Assembly: GCA_022885665.1 (NCBI GenBank)
Contig: JAGQDJ010000202.1
Location: 806,001 to 870,000, forward strand
Source: Triops longicaudatus
Taxonomy: Eukaryota > Arthropoda > Branchiopoda > Notostraca > Triopsidae
Length of the DNA: 64,000 bases
Direction of reading: 5' to 3'
The notes below the pieces were generated by a model. It saw nothing but the letters and a program-made list of their open reading frames with translations, did not search any database and had not been told where the DNA came from. Positions 23,001 to 36,924 of the stretch are shown here, piece by piece (position 1 is the stretch's first letter; each line of letters opens with the position of its first letter). Position numbers and translations under genes: made by a program.

Positions 23001-26000
23001 ATAGGTCCGTATTGCTGCCTACACTATGCTCTTCTTACGCAATCCACGCGTCGTTTTCTGGCAGAAGGCTGCCTTGAGCACTTGGTTCGAACCCAACTTT
23101 GCCGTCAACAGCTTCTTGTACAGCACTATTACGAATATGGCTTCCTTGAAACATCCGTTGAAGCGCGACATGTAAGTCAGAATTACGATGAACTGCGATT
23201 TTTAAGAGATTTTAAAATCCGTAACGCTGGAATTTCCTTTAACTAGTGCCCAGAAGGCCGAAGCCGTTTTGCCATTGTTGAAGCCCCGTTTCACCAGCAC
23301 TCCCCACGCTTCGATTCACTACATTACGGGTCATTATGAGGAACGTAATCGCTTAGGTTATCTCGTCGAATTCATCAACAGCTTGGGAACGCGTAGTTTC
23401 ACCTCTTCCAACATGTACGGACGCATGGTATGGAACTGGGGTCCTTTCCGTAACCCCGTACTTGAGGTATGATCCAGCATGTTATTTTCTATTCATTTTT
23501 AACGCCCTAGTACGACTCTTCTCACAATGATAATACATCCCGTGCAATTGCTTTAAGCATATCTTCTAAAATAAATGTAATTAAAATTGTAAAAAATTAA
23601 AAAATCACACAAAAATCCCTGAAAACCGGGAAATCAGAGTAGACCAAAAATTAATCTTTGTCATTCGCTATATGTTTTAAGAATTTTCATAGATTTTCTG
23701 TTAGTAATTCGTTGAACTGTCGTGCTTAATCATTGATCATTGATCAGTTATAATTACGGACTTTGTTCTTGTGTGTTTTTAATCCTGATTTTTTATTTTA
23801 CTTTTTTTCTTATAGTTTGCGTCCAACGCTAAACATATGGAGAAACTCATTGACCTTATCATGGGCGACCCAGCCATTCGTGAGAAGGCTGGTTTCTTGA
23901 AGGACATTTATGGAGCTGGCCTGGACTACGAAGGCTTGCAACCGAAATCTAAAGCTCCCATCAACTTAGGTCCTATTACTGGAAGCGACGCTTACAAAAA
24001 CGTGAAGGCTAGCCCTGAGCTCGTGAGGATCCAAGAAGAACTGCAAATCAAAGAACGTGCTGCCGGTGATCCGGAAGCCATCTTGTATATCAATTTGCTC
24101 GACAATATTCAACGATTCTTCTATCTGGATGAAGATACGATCCGTGAAGCTATCCGCAGTAAAAGGACATTGGACAGATAGTTTAAGACAAATTTACTAA
24201 CGTATCTGTCTAGACGTTCTCTCATCGCGCATTATGGGCACATCTCAGAGCGGTACGAAAATCAACTTCCACAAATGGGTGCCACTTTCTGATGCCTTCG
24301 TTCGAGTGCCAAGCGCTATGGGTTTGGCTTACGCTGTCTACACTCACCACAAGGCTCTCTTCTCGGTAAAGGGTAATGTCGAAGGCAAATTCGGACTCCT
24401 GGAAGCAAGCGAAATTTCTGGAGAAATCCGCCCAGTGTAAGTTAATATTTCTAGTTACCAAGCTGTTTGCAAATTTCAATGCATCGAAACCTTTAAAAAG
24501 GTGTAAAATATATCAATTAATGTATAAAAGGGTACAGTTCACTTGAATGGAAGTAAATAATTTATATTTATTTATATTTTCATAATTTTATTTTTATGTC
24601 CACATTTTTCTAGTATCTTAAATGGCTATTTGAGAAATTGTTAATCTTATTCTAAAATTTTGTTCATCATGTCAAAAACAGGGTCCAATTGAAACTGTCG
24701 ACCAAGATTTGTAACGAAGTGCCATTTACCACTGTGATGCCTCAAGGTGGTGTCGACTTGAGCTGGAGTATGGTACTACCTGGCAAATTTAACGTTGTCT
24801 ACGACTACAGCGAAGGTCAATTGAGCACTTCTTTCGAACCAATCGGTGATCGCGTTCACGTTCACCACTATTCCGTCTCACCCTTCACTGGTATCAAGAA
24901 CATCAACGACTTCACGCCCATCGTTTCCCATCGCGAAACCAAAGTTGTCGCTTTGCTTGACAAGCCCAGAGAAGTAAAAGTCCTATTGATAATTTTTGTG
25001 GCTGTTATTAAATTTTTTGTTTTCTCCTTATTCTTAATAATGAAAGAAACGTTATGCTTACGGCGAGCAAGTTGGCTTTGTGCTGGAAAGCATCGCCCGC
25101 GGTGATGTCCAAGGAATGGAAGATCCTTTCGCTTACACTTCTCGTGTACTTGGCTTTAACTTGTACTCGTGGTTACCTTCTACGGTGAAAGCACATGAAA
25201 ACGTCCTCGTTTTGGATGCCGCCAAGTCCGTTACTGACGAAGTCCGCACCACTTTCAGCCTTGGTAAGTTGGTTTTGTGACATCTTGTAGCATATTTTCA
25301 CGTTCATCCTTTTTTTTTAAACTCGTTGATGGTAATATTTGATCGTAGAATTCAAATCGAAGGAAGGATTTGACTTCAGTACGAAATCGGGTGTTAAATC
25401 GTCCGAGACTGGATTCGCTAATATTGAACAACAAGCTGGCTTCAAATCCGCAGGCCCCAAGAGCAGCAGTATTGGTTTGGAGGAAGACGGTGCCCTTGAA
25501 GAAGAAGAAGAGTTTGAAAGCGGATTGTCCAAGACCAAAACGAAGTTCTTGCAAACAATTTGGTCCAAACAACGTGGTGCCTGGAGTTCGAATAAATTCC
25601 GTAAACTGTTTGCCCCGATGCTGAGTAATTAAACTTTTCATTTTGTCTTACTCTTTATGTTTAACTTTTTACCTGAAGTAATTCCAAAATTGTCAGATAC
25701 ACTCCTCTATTTTGGAATTGAGAATGATTTCTTAAATGGTTTCCGTACGTGGTGTTATTTTCAGATGCTTATGGTATTTCCTTCGACGCCTCGGTTGAAT
25801 TTGTTGGAACCACTCACACCAAACGTTTCGGTACCTCTCTTACCGCTGGAATGGGCGAACAGGGTAAACACCAACGCGTCAATGTCCTCTTGAAACAACA
25901 GCAAATTCCCATTGGCTCTGAACCCACAAATTACGAGGTATATTCTTCAGAAAAACTGTAGAAAGGAAAAACATTGAAATGCGAAAGAGCTAGATTTTTA

Positions 26001-27938
26001 AAATTTACTTGAATTTGACGTAATGTTTGTCTTAAGATCTGCGTCGAAGGAGAATGGAAGTGGCCCAAGATCAACGTCGTCAAGAGTTCGGAATTTTTGA
26101 AGGCTGATTTGACTACTTATGCTAACTTGAACATTGGTTTCGAAGGCAACTGCGAACGTAATCCTAACATTGCTCTTAAGGTAATTGATAAATATTCGCT
26201 TTTTGCTAGTACCGTACATAGCCGTTATTGTGAAAGTGTTATTAACACCGATTTGAGTATAGGCCAAGTTCGGTCGTCAGAGCCCGTACGCCACCGCAGA
26301 ATCCAAATACGTCAACGAGAAGTGTCTTGAAGACGAGAAACGCAGCTATGGTGTCAGCTTCGATTGCCTGACTAGCCGTCGCTTGGCCGCCACTCTCGAT
26401 AGCTACGTCCTCGACATTGAGTACAAGAGCGTACCTGCCATGATCCAGAACTTGACCGTGAAATCCGCCAATGCTTTCCGTCACTGGATGGCTCCTTGGA
26501 TGACGGACAACCAAGTGGGCGTCCGCAACCCCGAAGGCAAAATCCGCATCGAAACTGACTTACTTCCCTATTTGGGCTCCATGAACATGCGCGTCTTCAA
26601 GCCCAAATCGAACACCTTCTACGAGAACGTACGCGTCCATCCCATGGCCCAGACCATCATTCCTCTTAATGCTGAGCACGTCGCACCCTCTTTGACCGTC
26701 TTGCATTCGCCACATGGCAAGTGCCTCGTGGCCGATGACCACGTCACAACTTACGATGGCTTGGATTACAACATCACTCTGACCAGCTGCGATCACGTCG
26801 TCACCAAGGATTGCTCTGGCCGCTACAAGATGGCCGTGCTGGCTAGGGAAGGAGCCGGCGGCAAACGTATCATCACCCTCCTGTTGGACAATCAGAAGAT
26901 TGAAATTAACCCCGCTTCCAATCAAGTCAGCATTAACAATCAAGCCAGCCAGCCTATCACGAGCGGCTTGCGAGTACCTGACGATGAAGGCAATGTATTG
27001 GCCGTTATCAAGAAGACCGATGACGGCTATGTGGAAGTGAGCGCACCCCAACACTGGCTCCATGTGAACGCCGATGAAGATGAACTCTTCGTTGCCGTAA
27101 GTGTTTCTTTACCTAAATGACGAAACAATAAAAATTGAGCATTTCATGAGTCGTTATGGAAAGTTAAATCAGTATTTTTTTGTGTAATAAAGCAGTATTA
27201 TTTGCTTTACTAGGGTTCGATTGTCCATCGCGGAAGATTGTGCGGCTTGTGCGGTTCCCAAAACGGAGAAACTACTGACGATCTGAGAGGCCCGCAAGGT
27301 TGTGCCATTCCTTCAGATTTAATGGACGTCGCGTACATGGTTGAAAATACTGGCACTGTCAAATCGGGTCGTTTAGCTAGCGTTGGAGGTACCTGTAGCT
27401 TGCCTGGAGGCAAATACTCCGGTAGTTTAGCCACCGAGAAAGAAAACTTGAAGAAGATTCAAACTATGTGTCTTTCGGAATTGCAATCCACCAACGCTGG
27501 CCAATCCTACAGGTCCTACTCTTATTTTTTCGTTATGTCAAGTCTCCACATACAATTATTTCGTCCAGGCCCATGACGTCGACCATCGGGTTGTCGGAAA
27601 TTGGAGGAGCGGCCGGTTGCACCACCTTCCGTAATCAACTATCTATCCGCGATGGAATGCGTTGTTTTTCAATCTCGCCTGTAGCCAAGTGCCGCTCAGG
27701 CTGCCGACCTGCTAATATGATTGAAAAGAAGGTAAAATGCCAACTTTATTGTGAAAGAGGTGGTTTTTATAAATCACTTTGTTTTGGTGTGCAGTTTAAC
27801 TTCCACTGCCTGCCCAAAGGCCGTTTGTCCGAACACTTGGAGAAAGAGGTCTTGAAACGTCCTTTGGACGAGCTTTTCAACAAGGAGGCTCACCATACCA
27901 TGTCTCTGCGTGTGCCAACCAGTTGCCTCCAATACTGA
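17054..27938 (+). CDS. Vitellogenin with N-terminal Cu/Zn superoxide dismutase domain, 24 exons
   Basis: Secreted yolk lipoprotein precursor. Exons: 17054-17090, 18174-18490, 18630-18918, 19355-19600, 19687-19832, 19896-20048, 20228-20401, 20521-20757, 21122-21651, 21787-21955, 22027-22947, 23005-23171, 23247-23466, 23816-24158, 24214-24436, 24682-24973, 25047-25263, 25349-25624, 25765-25937, 26037-26180, 26263-27096, 27214-27512, 27569-27731, 27795-27938. All phases close, giving 2237 residues. Residues 1-22 are a signal peptide, split by intron 1. Residues 25-215 form the SOD domain: metal ligands H76, H78, H93, H101, H110, D113 and H152, and the disulphide pair C87/C178, are present. The arginine equivalent to R143 is H175. 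A Ser/Gly/Pro linker follows. The lipoprotein N-terminal domain starts at WKVGNIYEYEYQG (298) and contains a Lys/Glu-rich insert at about 876-1030. The von Willebrand D domain lies near 1900-2135 with GLCG. No phosvitin-like polyserine tract is seen. The last-but-two intron uses an atypical GTCCTA donor. Confidence 0.97.
20817..20871. repeat. Low-complexity ATTT-rich tract in a vitellogenin intron
   Basis: Repeated TTTA units, including four in a row near 20848-20866, inside the intron between exons 8 and 9. An ordinary microsatellite. Confidence 0.6.
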
Positions 27939-28853
27939 CCGGTTAGTACGGATCTAGTTGGAACCATGTGACCCGGTAACAAGTAGATGCAGGTAACCCC
28001 TCTGCACTTGAATGCAAATGTACTCCTTCCTTTATAACCCCTATGTGTAAACCTTCAAGCCTTTTAAAACAATCATGTTTAAGCTTTTTATTGTATCATT
28101 ACGCGGGATTTTTGTCGGTCTTAAGGAAGCAAGCGGGAAAATTGTTTTGCCAAATGTCGAATGGTTTTGTTGTCGTTAAACAGGTCTGAGCCACTGTGTT
28201 GAAATCTTTGTAACTATTTTTCCTGTAAGCTTTCTTTCCAATACAAAGTTAAGATAATCGGATTTGGTTTACTTCTTTGCTTTAATGACAAAGGTGGGTA
28301 TGTATATTTTGCACTTCAGCCCGAAAATTGTATTACAGGGAAGTAATTGTGAATTACTGTTTGAGAATTATGTGCGAACGGATACTCAAAGATTTAGGCT
28401 GAAACAATTTAAGATTGGTTCGTGGAAACGAATGCAGAAATGAGTTAGTTGTTAATAGGTGGTATCTTGTGGTTTCATCCGATAAGCTGCTCCTCGAAAG
28501 GTTAGTTTTGTCTCGGAGTAGACAAAAGTCAGCAATACTGTTAACAGATACTAGCCTAGACTCAAGCACTAGAAAGGTGTTGTCAAGCTCAACCCCAGAC
28601 TCAAGATGAAGTGTAACCTGCAAGAACACCGTTTCAGGAAAAATGCGAAATTGACTTTTTTCGAAGTTATAAGTTCGACTATTTAGATATAAGTATCTCC
28701 TCAATGATCATTATGTCTCGTTTACGGCTTGGAACTAAAAAGTCTTGGGTGTCAACGAAAGAGATACGTTATCTAATATAAAAAATACATTTATTGTGTT
28801 TCCCTTGACTGTATATAACAGTTTTACTGCAATAGGCGAAAGCCTACGCGGCC

Positions 28854-28857
<4 letters not shown>

Positions 28858-28890
<33 letters not shown>
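28858..28890 (+). repeat. 30-base poly(A) run preceded by AATAAA
   Basis: AAT directly followed by 30 A at 28861-28890. A genomic AATAAA merging into a long A run can mark the 3' end of a retroposed transcript or SINE. No duplicated target site or recognisable body was found, so a simple homopolymer is equally likely. Confidence 0.4.
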
Positions 28891-28895
<5 letters not shown>

Positions 28896-29254
28896 CAAAA
28901 TAAAATAAGACAAATTTTAACATATAAAATTTCCGGCTGTAATTCTAAACGCTTATTTTATTTGCTTTCTTCGTAGGCCTATGCCTATAGCGGTGCACAT
29001 GGCTCCTTATACACGCTTTAAAAAAATAGCAACTGTCATTTCCTTATTCTAAAGCACAATTTCTTTGCATTATTTAAGTAAAAAAGCTTATTTAAGCATT
29101 ATTTAAACTATATTTTACGCAGAGTAAATACAATTAAGTAAATTATATACAATAATATATTATATATATAATAAAACTATATACAATAAAGGTAAATATA
29201 TCTGATGCTTAAAGGATCTATAAGTCATTACTTCATTACCGGATTTTAATTACC

Positions 29255-29260
29255 TTTATT
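29255..29260 (-). terminator. Candidate poly(A) signal for DCAF1
   Basis: AATAAA on the minus strand, 144 bases past the DCAF1 stop codon. Confidence 0.5.
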
Positions 29261-29403
29261 TGTCAACCCTAATTTTGCTTTTTACATATCAAGTACTTTT
29301 TTCAAAGAATCTTGTATTTCCTTTTTCGCAGCGATATTTCACAACACATATAATCTATCTTTTGCGTTTTGGCATACATAAGATCGTCTCTTTTCCACAT
29401 TAT

Positions 29404-32400
29404 TTAATCATTTAGCGCGAACAACCCATCGTCATCTTCGCTTACCGAACTCGCGTTGCTATTTTCACTAAACGTGGTTACCGAAGACGTCGACCCCATA
29501 GACTCATTGTCGTCATCTTCATTATCATCGTCAGCATCATCAAAGTCGTCATCTGACCCTGAACCGGATTCCATACTATCCAAGAACGAAAATGCCCCTA
29601 AAAATTGGACAAAATTTTGAAAAATATTTTTTACCCTAACAACTTAATACACGGGACAAGAAAACAAGATTCGTTACATAACAAATGCTAAAAGTTACGA
29701 AATTAATTATGCCAATATCATAGTTTACCTTCAGTATCCGAATTGTCGCTTGCATCATCACTATTCTCCATCCCTTCTTCTTCCTCCTCTTCAGCTTCGG
29801 CCTACGACAATCCAATTTAAGTCTCAGGAGGATAACAAAATTGTAACAAATATTTAAGATATTTACCGCTTGTTCTTCATCATCCCGTAACCTGCCCACA
29901 TCGTAAAGTCGTACTATGGACTCCGTGATCCCTTCATACGAGCTATCACCCGTATTCTCCACGACAGCTATTTGCGTATCGTATTTATTGACGCACAGAC
30001 CGAAGACGTTTTTCTTGACATCAATAGTGGCTAATAACAGACAATAGAATATCAGCTATTATTACTCTTATGCCCCAAAGAAAACAAAGTATGCCAAGGG
30101 TGTCGAAGTGTTTACCGATGGAAGAATAGTCCCGTGCATCTAGCGTTTTGAATGAAGATTCATACGCATATGATTGGTCTTCTTCTGTTTCTTGGTCCAA
30201 ACTTACAGCATACATGACATCACCAGATGCTGAGAAGGTAACTCTACATTGGTCGAGCGCTGGAACAGTTCTCAACAAATGGAAAGTTCGTAGATCCCAG
30301 ACCTAACGAAACATAAGATCAGTTCTCTATTGCATAATTTTTCGCTGGTCAGTTTGATTCACGACAAAAAATAAAAATATATTTTTATTCTTTAAAAAGT
30401 TTAAAGAGAGGCAGGAATTCCGGAAGAATTTTAGACAAAATCAGTAATGAACATTAGTGCTAGTAATGTTAATAAAGACTACACGATAAAAAAATACGTC
30501 TGTTTGATAAAATTACATAATTTCACGTTTGCCAAGACTCTAACACGTACCTGTGAACTTGAGATGATTTCTAAACCATTGGGATGGAAAACTCCGCTCA
30601 ATGTCTGATTCAACTTGTCAAATTTGTGAATTTGCGTTCGTGACGTCGCATCCCAGAGAACACCATCAGAAAGGATCAGTTCATCTGTGGGATGGAACGT
30701 TGCCTTATTCTTCGTATACATGTTCGAAGTTCGCGGCTCCAGTGTTGTTATCTTCCGTCCAGTGTTCACATCATAAATCTGAAACAACGAAAACAATTAC
30801 ATGTTAGAAACTGCGAAACATGGCTAAGTGCTTGTAATTTTCTGAAACGGAAAACTTACTGATGCGATAGCACCTTTCGTTCCAACAATCTTATCCTGGA
30901 CTGTCTTGCTGAACTCTACGAATTCCTCATCGTCGAACGCAAACTTCATATCGAAGAAGTCTCCCACGGACCACAAGGCCGACAAAGGCCGCCGCCAAGA
31001 TGAAGACGTAAGGAGCAAGTTACCTTCCCAATTAGGTTCCACACTTAATAATGTGGCGTCGTGACACTGGTAAGTGGCTTCTTCCTACAGTATGTGAAGA
31101 ATATAAATAAATATAAAAATTAATTTAAAGTACGCATGCCTCTAATTTTAGAAACTATTAGCGCTCAATACTACTACTAGGGTTGAATAGCTTTCGTTAC
31201 AGTAACTAATTTCACACGTATACAAGAAACTTACTCAACAACCTAATAGTAATTTTTCAAGTTTTAAATTTAAATATAGGTACAGAAAATCCATGGTAAG
31301 AGTGCCCTGTTAAAACTAATTGTATCACTAAGAGAAAAGTAAAGTAGAAGAATTCTAGTGAAGTGCTTACCGATCCTGTGTGTAAGTTAAACAGCTTCAA
31401 TTCGCCGGTAAACGTTCCAACCATTAAAAATTGTTCACACGACTGTAGGAGAACAAAAATTAAATTTCAAAAAATAAATCCATTGTCAACTCTTGTCCAA
31501 CAAACTAAACATTATATAAAGCAAAAGTTCTTTCATACCGAAAAGGCACTGCAAGTGAAAAAGGTGTCATTTTCCGACTGTCGAAAGGTTCGCACTGGCC
31601 GAAAACGTGAGTACACTAACCGCCGATCAAACTTGGCACCGTTGGGACCACCCGATGGTGGGCATAACGCCCGTTTGTAATACCGCATCGTGAAGTTCAC
31701 GGGCGCTGAATTTCTTGACTCGGGATCCGGACATTTGTGTGGCCTACGAAATTTTTTTTAACAAGTAAGAAGCTGCTTCAGTACTCAATTGCCCGGACTT
31801 CATAAATTCTATTAACAAAATCATTCCGCCCAGCTTGTGTAATTTTAACAAATCAATGAAGACCACATGACTTTCAGATTCGCTAAGGCAGACAATTGAA
31901 CGTGAACAAGAATCATGTGATTCGAACGCTATTCCTCTGACTCCGTAAGTTCCTGCGTATAACAAAACAAGGAAAACAATACTTACAAGAAAAGATCGAA
32001 TTGTGGAACGGTGACCATGGGGTTCTTGCACAATGCGTGCTGGTTCATCAAATATTGGGTAACAATTGTGTCTAATGAAAAGGATGAAACGTCACCAGGA
32101 CGGTCGACAGGGGGCGGAGCCAAATTACTGACACTGGTTTGTTTCTCTAGACTACGAGCACTTGAGGGCGTGGTTATCTTTGGTCGTTCAGGTCTTCTAC
32201 AAATCCCAGGGAAATAGCTCAAAGTAAATAAACAACAGTGTAACAACGGGTTTTACGGATACCTGTGCGAAAGTGAAACACGTAGCGGTAAAGATCCTGG
32301 AGTTGGAGCTGCGCTGCTCACGGGCGTTGATAGTAGCCCCGCTGTCTGGCTGGTACTGGGGGCTCGAATTACCGATGTACTTGGACTTGACGCTGGCACA

Positions 32401-35400
32401 CTGACAGCCAAAGGGGTTCGTATCTACAGAACAAGGCACGATAATGTACTAGCAAAAAAAAGGTTCCTCGCTATGTCTTTAAGTTAGGTAATGCAAGTAT
32501 TACTTAATGAATTAAAGTGTAAACAAAATTAACAGAAGAAAAAAAAGAAAAAGAGAAGACACTACAGTTAAGAAATGAGTTGCAACAGGAAGGAAGTATT
32601 CAGTTGAAGGAATAGAAAATTTAAATAACAAACGAGAACAAAAACAATACATAAAGAAATTACCGAGCGGGTGGGAGTGGACAGTGACGCTGTAACAGGG
32701 CGATACGGCGGGAAATTGGAGCCACTTCCGACTTTTAAAGGTAAACCCGGAAGTCCCGCCTCTTTTTGGAGTACAGCCGCTGTTTCGTGTAATCCTTTAC
32801 TAGCCAAGTGTTGCTGAATGAGTTGCAACAACTGTTTCTCGTTATACTGAATCCTGGTTTGTGCTACGACATCCGCCTATGGACAAAGTTAAAAAATATT
32901 ATCCTTAGTAACCACTTCCTAATTATAATCCTTCAATGCAAATATAATACAGTAATCTATGTAGTATCTATAATCACTACTCCAAATAAAGATCGAGTAT
33001 AAATATCACTTCCGCATGTACAAGTGTTTCGTCATAAGTTTTTGAGAAGGATCACGAAAATGAGGAAACCAAGGTCAGGATAACCGTAATGAAGACGAAA
33101 CGAAGGAAGGGATTAAAATGTAGCAAAAATAAGCTAAAAATACTTACTACAGTTGTGCATAAAACAACAATAACAAAAAAGTTTTTAGAAATAAGAACAA
33201 AATTTACTCGATGAATTTTGGCTAAAGAGATTTCAAATTCGTTCACACTGGGTTTAACTTTCCCAGAGACTTTTTCCAGCAACTCCAAGGCGTATCTTTG
33301 GAATTTGACGTGCTCCTGTCGTTTATCTTGTAAAATCGGCTCCCGCATTAGGACTATAATAAAAAAAAAGACTATTAGAGAATGTCACATTACAAATATG
33401 GTTTTACAGGGCACCGTTTTTAACGCTGGATCGTCCAGGGTTGAATATAAGCTTTACGGAAAAAAAGGCACGACTTACCTTGCAACGAACCACCGGTAAA
33501 GAGGGGCAACTTGCCCATAATTTGTCGCACCGTTTCCGAGCGAGCTAGGCCCACCAACGCGCAGCACGCTAAGGCTCGGATGGAATCTGCGTCCGTAATG
33601 GGCGTCTTCACCATCATCAACTCCATAAGTACCATTATGCCATTATTGGCACGGACGCATTCCCATACTCGATTTAGTATATCTTCGTTTGTCCGAAACA
33701 TCCTCTTTCTCGCTGAATTTCCCGTGCTGCTGTTATTGTTGGCGACAAACCGACCCAAATTTCCTCCTACCTGGTCACCCAACTGGAATAATAGAATATG
33801 AAGAAAATATATTATACATAACATTGCTTGTCTTTCTTTTCTCAAAAGAAGTCTTTCAGTATATAAACGCGAGACTATGGAATTCCAAGTTCGTAATTCA
33901 GTGTAAATAACAACAACAAAATATTATAAATGACTTGTTGGGTATTTACCCTCACAATAGGGGCACAAACGCAGTTGATAATAGCGCTCAATGCAGAGCG
34001 CTGGACGTCTGCGTCAGCTACAATTTCGCCCTCAGCAGCTCCTAGCAAGATGTTCATGCCAACAGTAGGAGGCGTATCGGGAATTTCCACAGTTTCGCAG
34101 AAAGCCAGCTGTACGCGTGGTAAGACAGCACACACGGCTAAAACGTCCAGTGCACTTCTTACCGTCTCCGCCCTAAGTAAATGAAAAATAAAGAACGTTT
34201 TACATTGGGAGTAAAATATTCAATAAAATACACAAAGCTGAACAGCAGGAATTGTTTCTAAAGAAAGAGACACACACACACACACAAAAAAAAAACGAAA
34301 ACGGACGGTCTATAATGTTAGACTAAACTCATAAATAACGAAGAACTTAATTTTAAGTTTTAGTGCCTTCTTAAGAAAAGAGGAAACCTTACCTGCCAGT
34401 GTAGAGCCAATCATAAGCTAAAGCTATAGCTTGTAGTAATAGCGTGATTCCGCCAAGTCTCATAAATTCCGTAACGGGTGCCCAGTTTGCTCTCAAAGGC
34501 ACCAATTCTTGTAAAGTGCTTATGTGCTCTTGTACTGATTCTGCACTTAGCTTCAATGCCTAGAAAAAAAAATATGTGGGATACAACATGCTAGTGTTAA
34601 TAAGTGCGACTAATGTTTCAGAGAAAGTTTACCTTGAAGGGGGGGATGGAGGGGGGTGGCGTTCCGCCAACATCCCTGGCATGTGTCCTCTGCACTTGCT
34701 CAGCTTTGATGGCTAAATGACACTCGAAATAGCGTTTCAAAGCCGCGCAAACATGTCGTACTGTTTGACGCGCAGCGAATTCTTCATCGTCACTCATAAG
34801 ATCATCCCTATCAGCTGACAGAATTGACAAAGTGCTGATCTGTAAAATGGTAATCATAATCTAACGCTGACTAGGCCTTCATTGCTAAGCTTACCATATT
34901 GTAAAGCCGTCTTAATCCGTCTTGGGAGTCGAATAGCTCTAATATTACTCGGAATTGGAATGAAGAGCCAAAAAACATGGTGGCATGACATCTACCAGAT
35001 TCGTGCGAGCATTCGAGTAACCAAAGTGCATACCTGGAACATTACACATATCTCAACTCAGTTTTAAGACTATAAATTCCACGATGAGTCTTTCGTCATG
35101 TTCACTTTTTAAGACAAAATATAAAAGAAATGAAAATACAAAAAAAGCTCGAAAATTTGGAACAAAAGTTCGAAATTCCAGACATTATAAAAATGAAGTT
35201 AAAAAATAATACGATAGACATCTGCAGCACGTATAATAAAACATTTGGAGGTAAAATTGTCTAAACAGAGCTTAAGAGCAAAAACGGTTCTCACTTGACA
35301 AGTTCCTGAAGAATATGTTGGGGTAAAACACAAACACGTTCCATGGCGTCTTCACAGTAAGCTAAATAATACAGACACATGGAGACTCCTGTCGCAGTAA

Positions 35401-36890
35401 CACTTGGTCTTGGGACTTCCAGCAAGCGCTATTCAAACCAGTCATTTTATATAGTTTTACTTGCAAAAAAAAAAGGACACAAAAGTTACTTGTAAGCCTT
35501 GCATGTTGATAAATTCGATGGCAAACTTTTTATGACACAATAGTGCTGCCAAGTACTTAAGTGCTTCAAAGGCAAGTCTCGTGTCTTTCATTTCTTTGAT
35601 ATTTATGTAGTTGAAGATGAGCTTCATCGCGGTTTGCTCAAAGACGTGTGATAATAACTAGGAAAGAAAACAAAAAGATAAGTGACTCAAAGAAAACTAG
35701 TAAAGGTACGCTATCAAAAATTTACGCATTGAACGGTAATTGTATCTGCCATATGTCTAACACTTGAAATAAATAAAATATTTCGCTCACACAGAGTAAT
35801 ATTTGATTAAAAATTGAACATTTTCACCTTAAAAAGAGAAAAATAATCACCAAAAATTCGGCAAAATTATAATAAAAAACACTAAGAGATTTTTTTTTTT
35901 AATTGAGCGGATAATACCTCTTGGTACTCTCCCATGGGTGTCAAGTACCGCAGAATGAGTATTTGCTTTGTGGCTTCTGTTAATGGGTGCATTTGGTATG
36001 TGCCGATGACGTTGGATTCCATCTCCGCCCACGACGAGTTACTATTCTCGCTGAATTGGATCCCATTTCTAACGGGACTCTTGATATCGAGTTTCTTCCT
36101 CACTATATGAAGTTACAGAACCATAAACATTAGCTATTTACTTCCCGCGAAAATCAGCAGGTCATCTACTATCTTCTGACATTATGTCAAAGCCTATTGG
36201 ACGCCCCATCACGCCTTTTAATCACAACTTTATTCATACCTGCTTTATTTCTTGCAGTGACACCAGTACGTTTGCGACGAGGGCGTACTTTTTCTACAGT
36301 GGGCGGTGCACTTGGACCTGATTCATCTACCCATGAGCTATCAAACGTAGTTTCAGCTTGTTCGTTCGCTGATGAAGTACCAGCGTCCATTTGTGCATCC
36401 TCAGATTCTTCAATTTTAGCTAATAATATTTAAGTTTTAAAAACTGGTTCAATAATTGCACTATAAATTACGATTAAAAGTTTCTCGTGAAGCGACAACT
36501 ACACTCTCGTTTTTCACACGCGTAGCTTCTTCTTGTTGTTCACGCAGAAGACGCGCCAAAGGTCTAAGAGAAGCTTTCTCTTGACGTCTCTCTTCAAGCA
36601 TTTGCATTTGCAATTCCTTTAGGCGTCGAAGCATTAAGGGAACCATTACAGCGTTTTGCTCTCGGAAATTAGCTGCTACGTCTTGGAGTTCCATGGCCGA
36701 GGCTAGTAGACCGGTGGCATAACTTTGTAAAGGCTCAGGAGCTTTTTCTGCCCAGCCAAATAATCGCAGAATGAGCCCTTCGGTGTCCTAAGAGGCGAGT
36801 GTAAAATGAAAATTATTTCGCTAGAAATAAAAATGAAGAGTACAAAATAAAAACTGAAGGAATCACTGTGAGTCCATCGTGCGTCTTCAT

Positions 36891-36924
<34 letters not shown>

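Larger units (their letters stand above)
27939..29403. other. Spacer between convergent vitellogenin and DCAF1 genes
   Basis: It holds the two 3' UTRs. I see no canonical AATAAA for vitellogenin in the first 800 bases; AATACA near 28241 is one possible variant. AT-rich satellite-like sequence lies at 29140-29175. Open frames here (28354-28704, 28415-28609) show no family resemblance. Confidence 0.55.
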
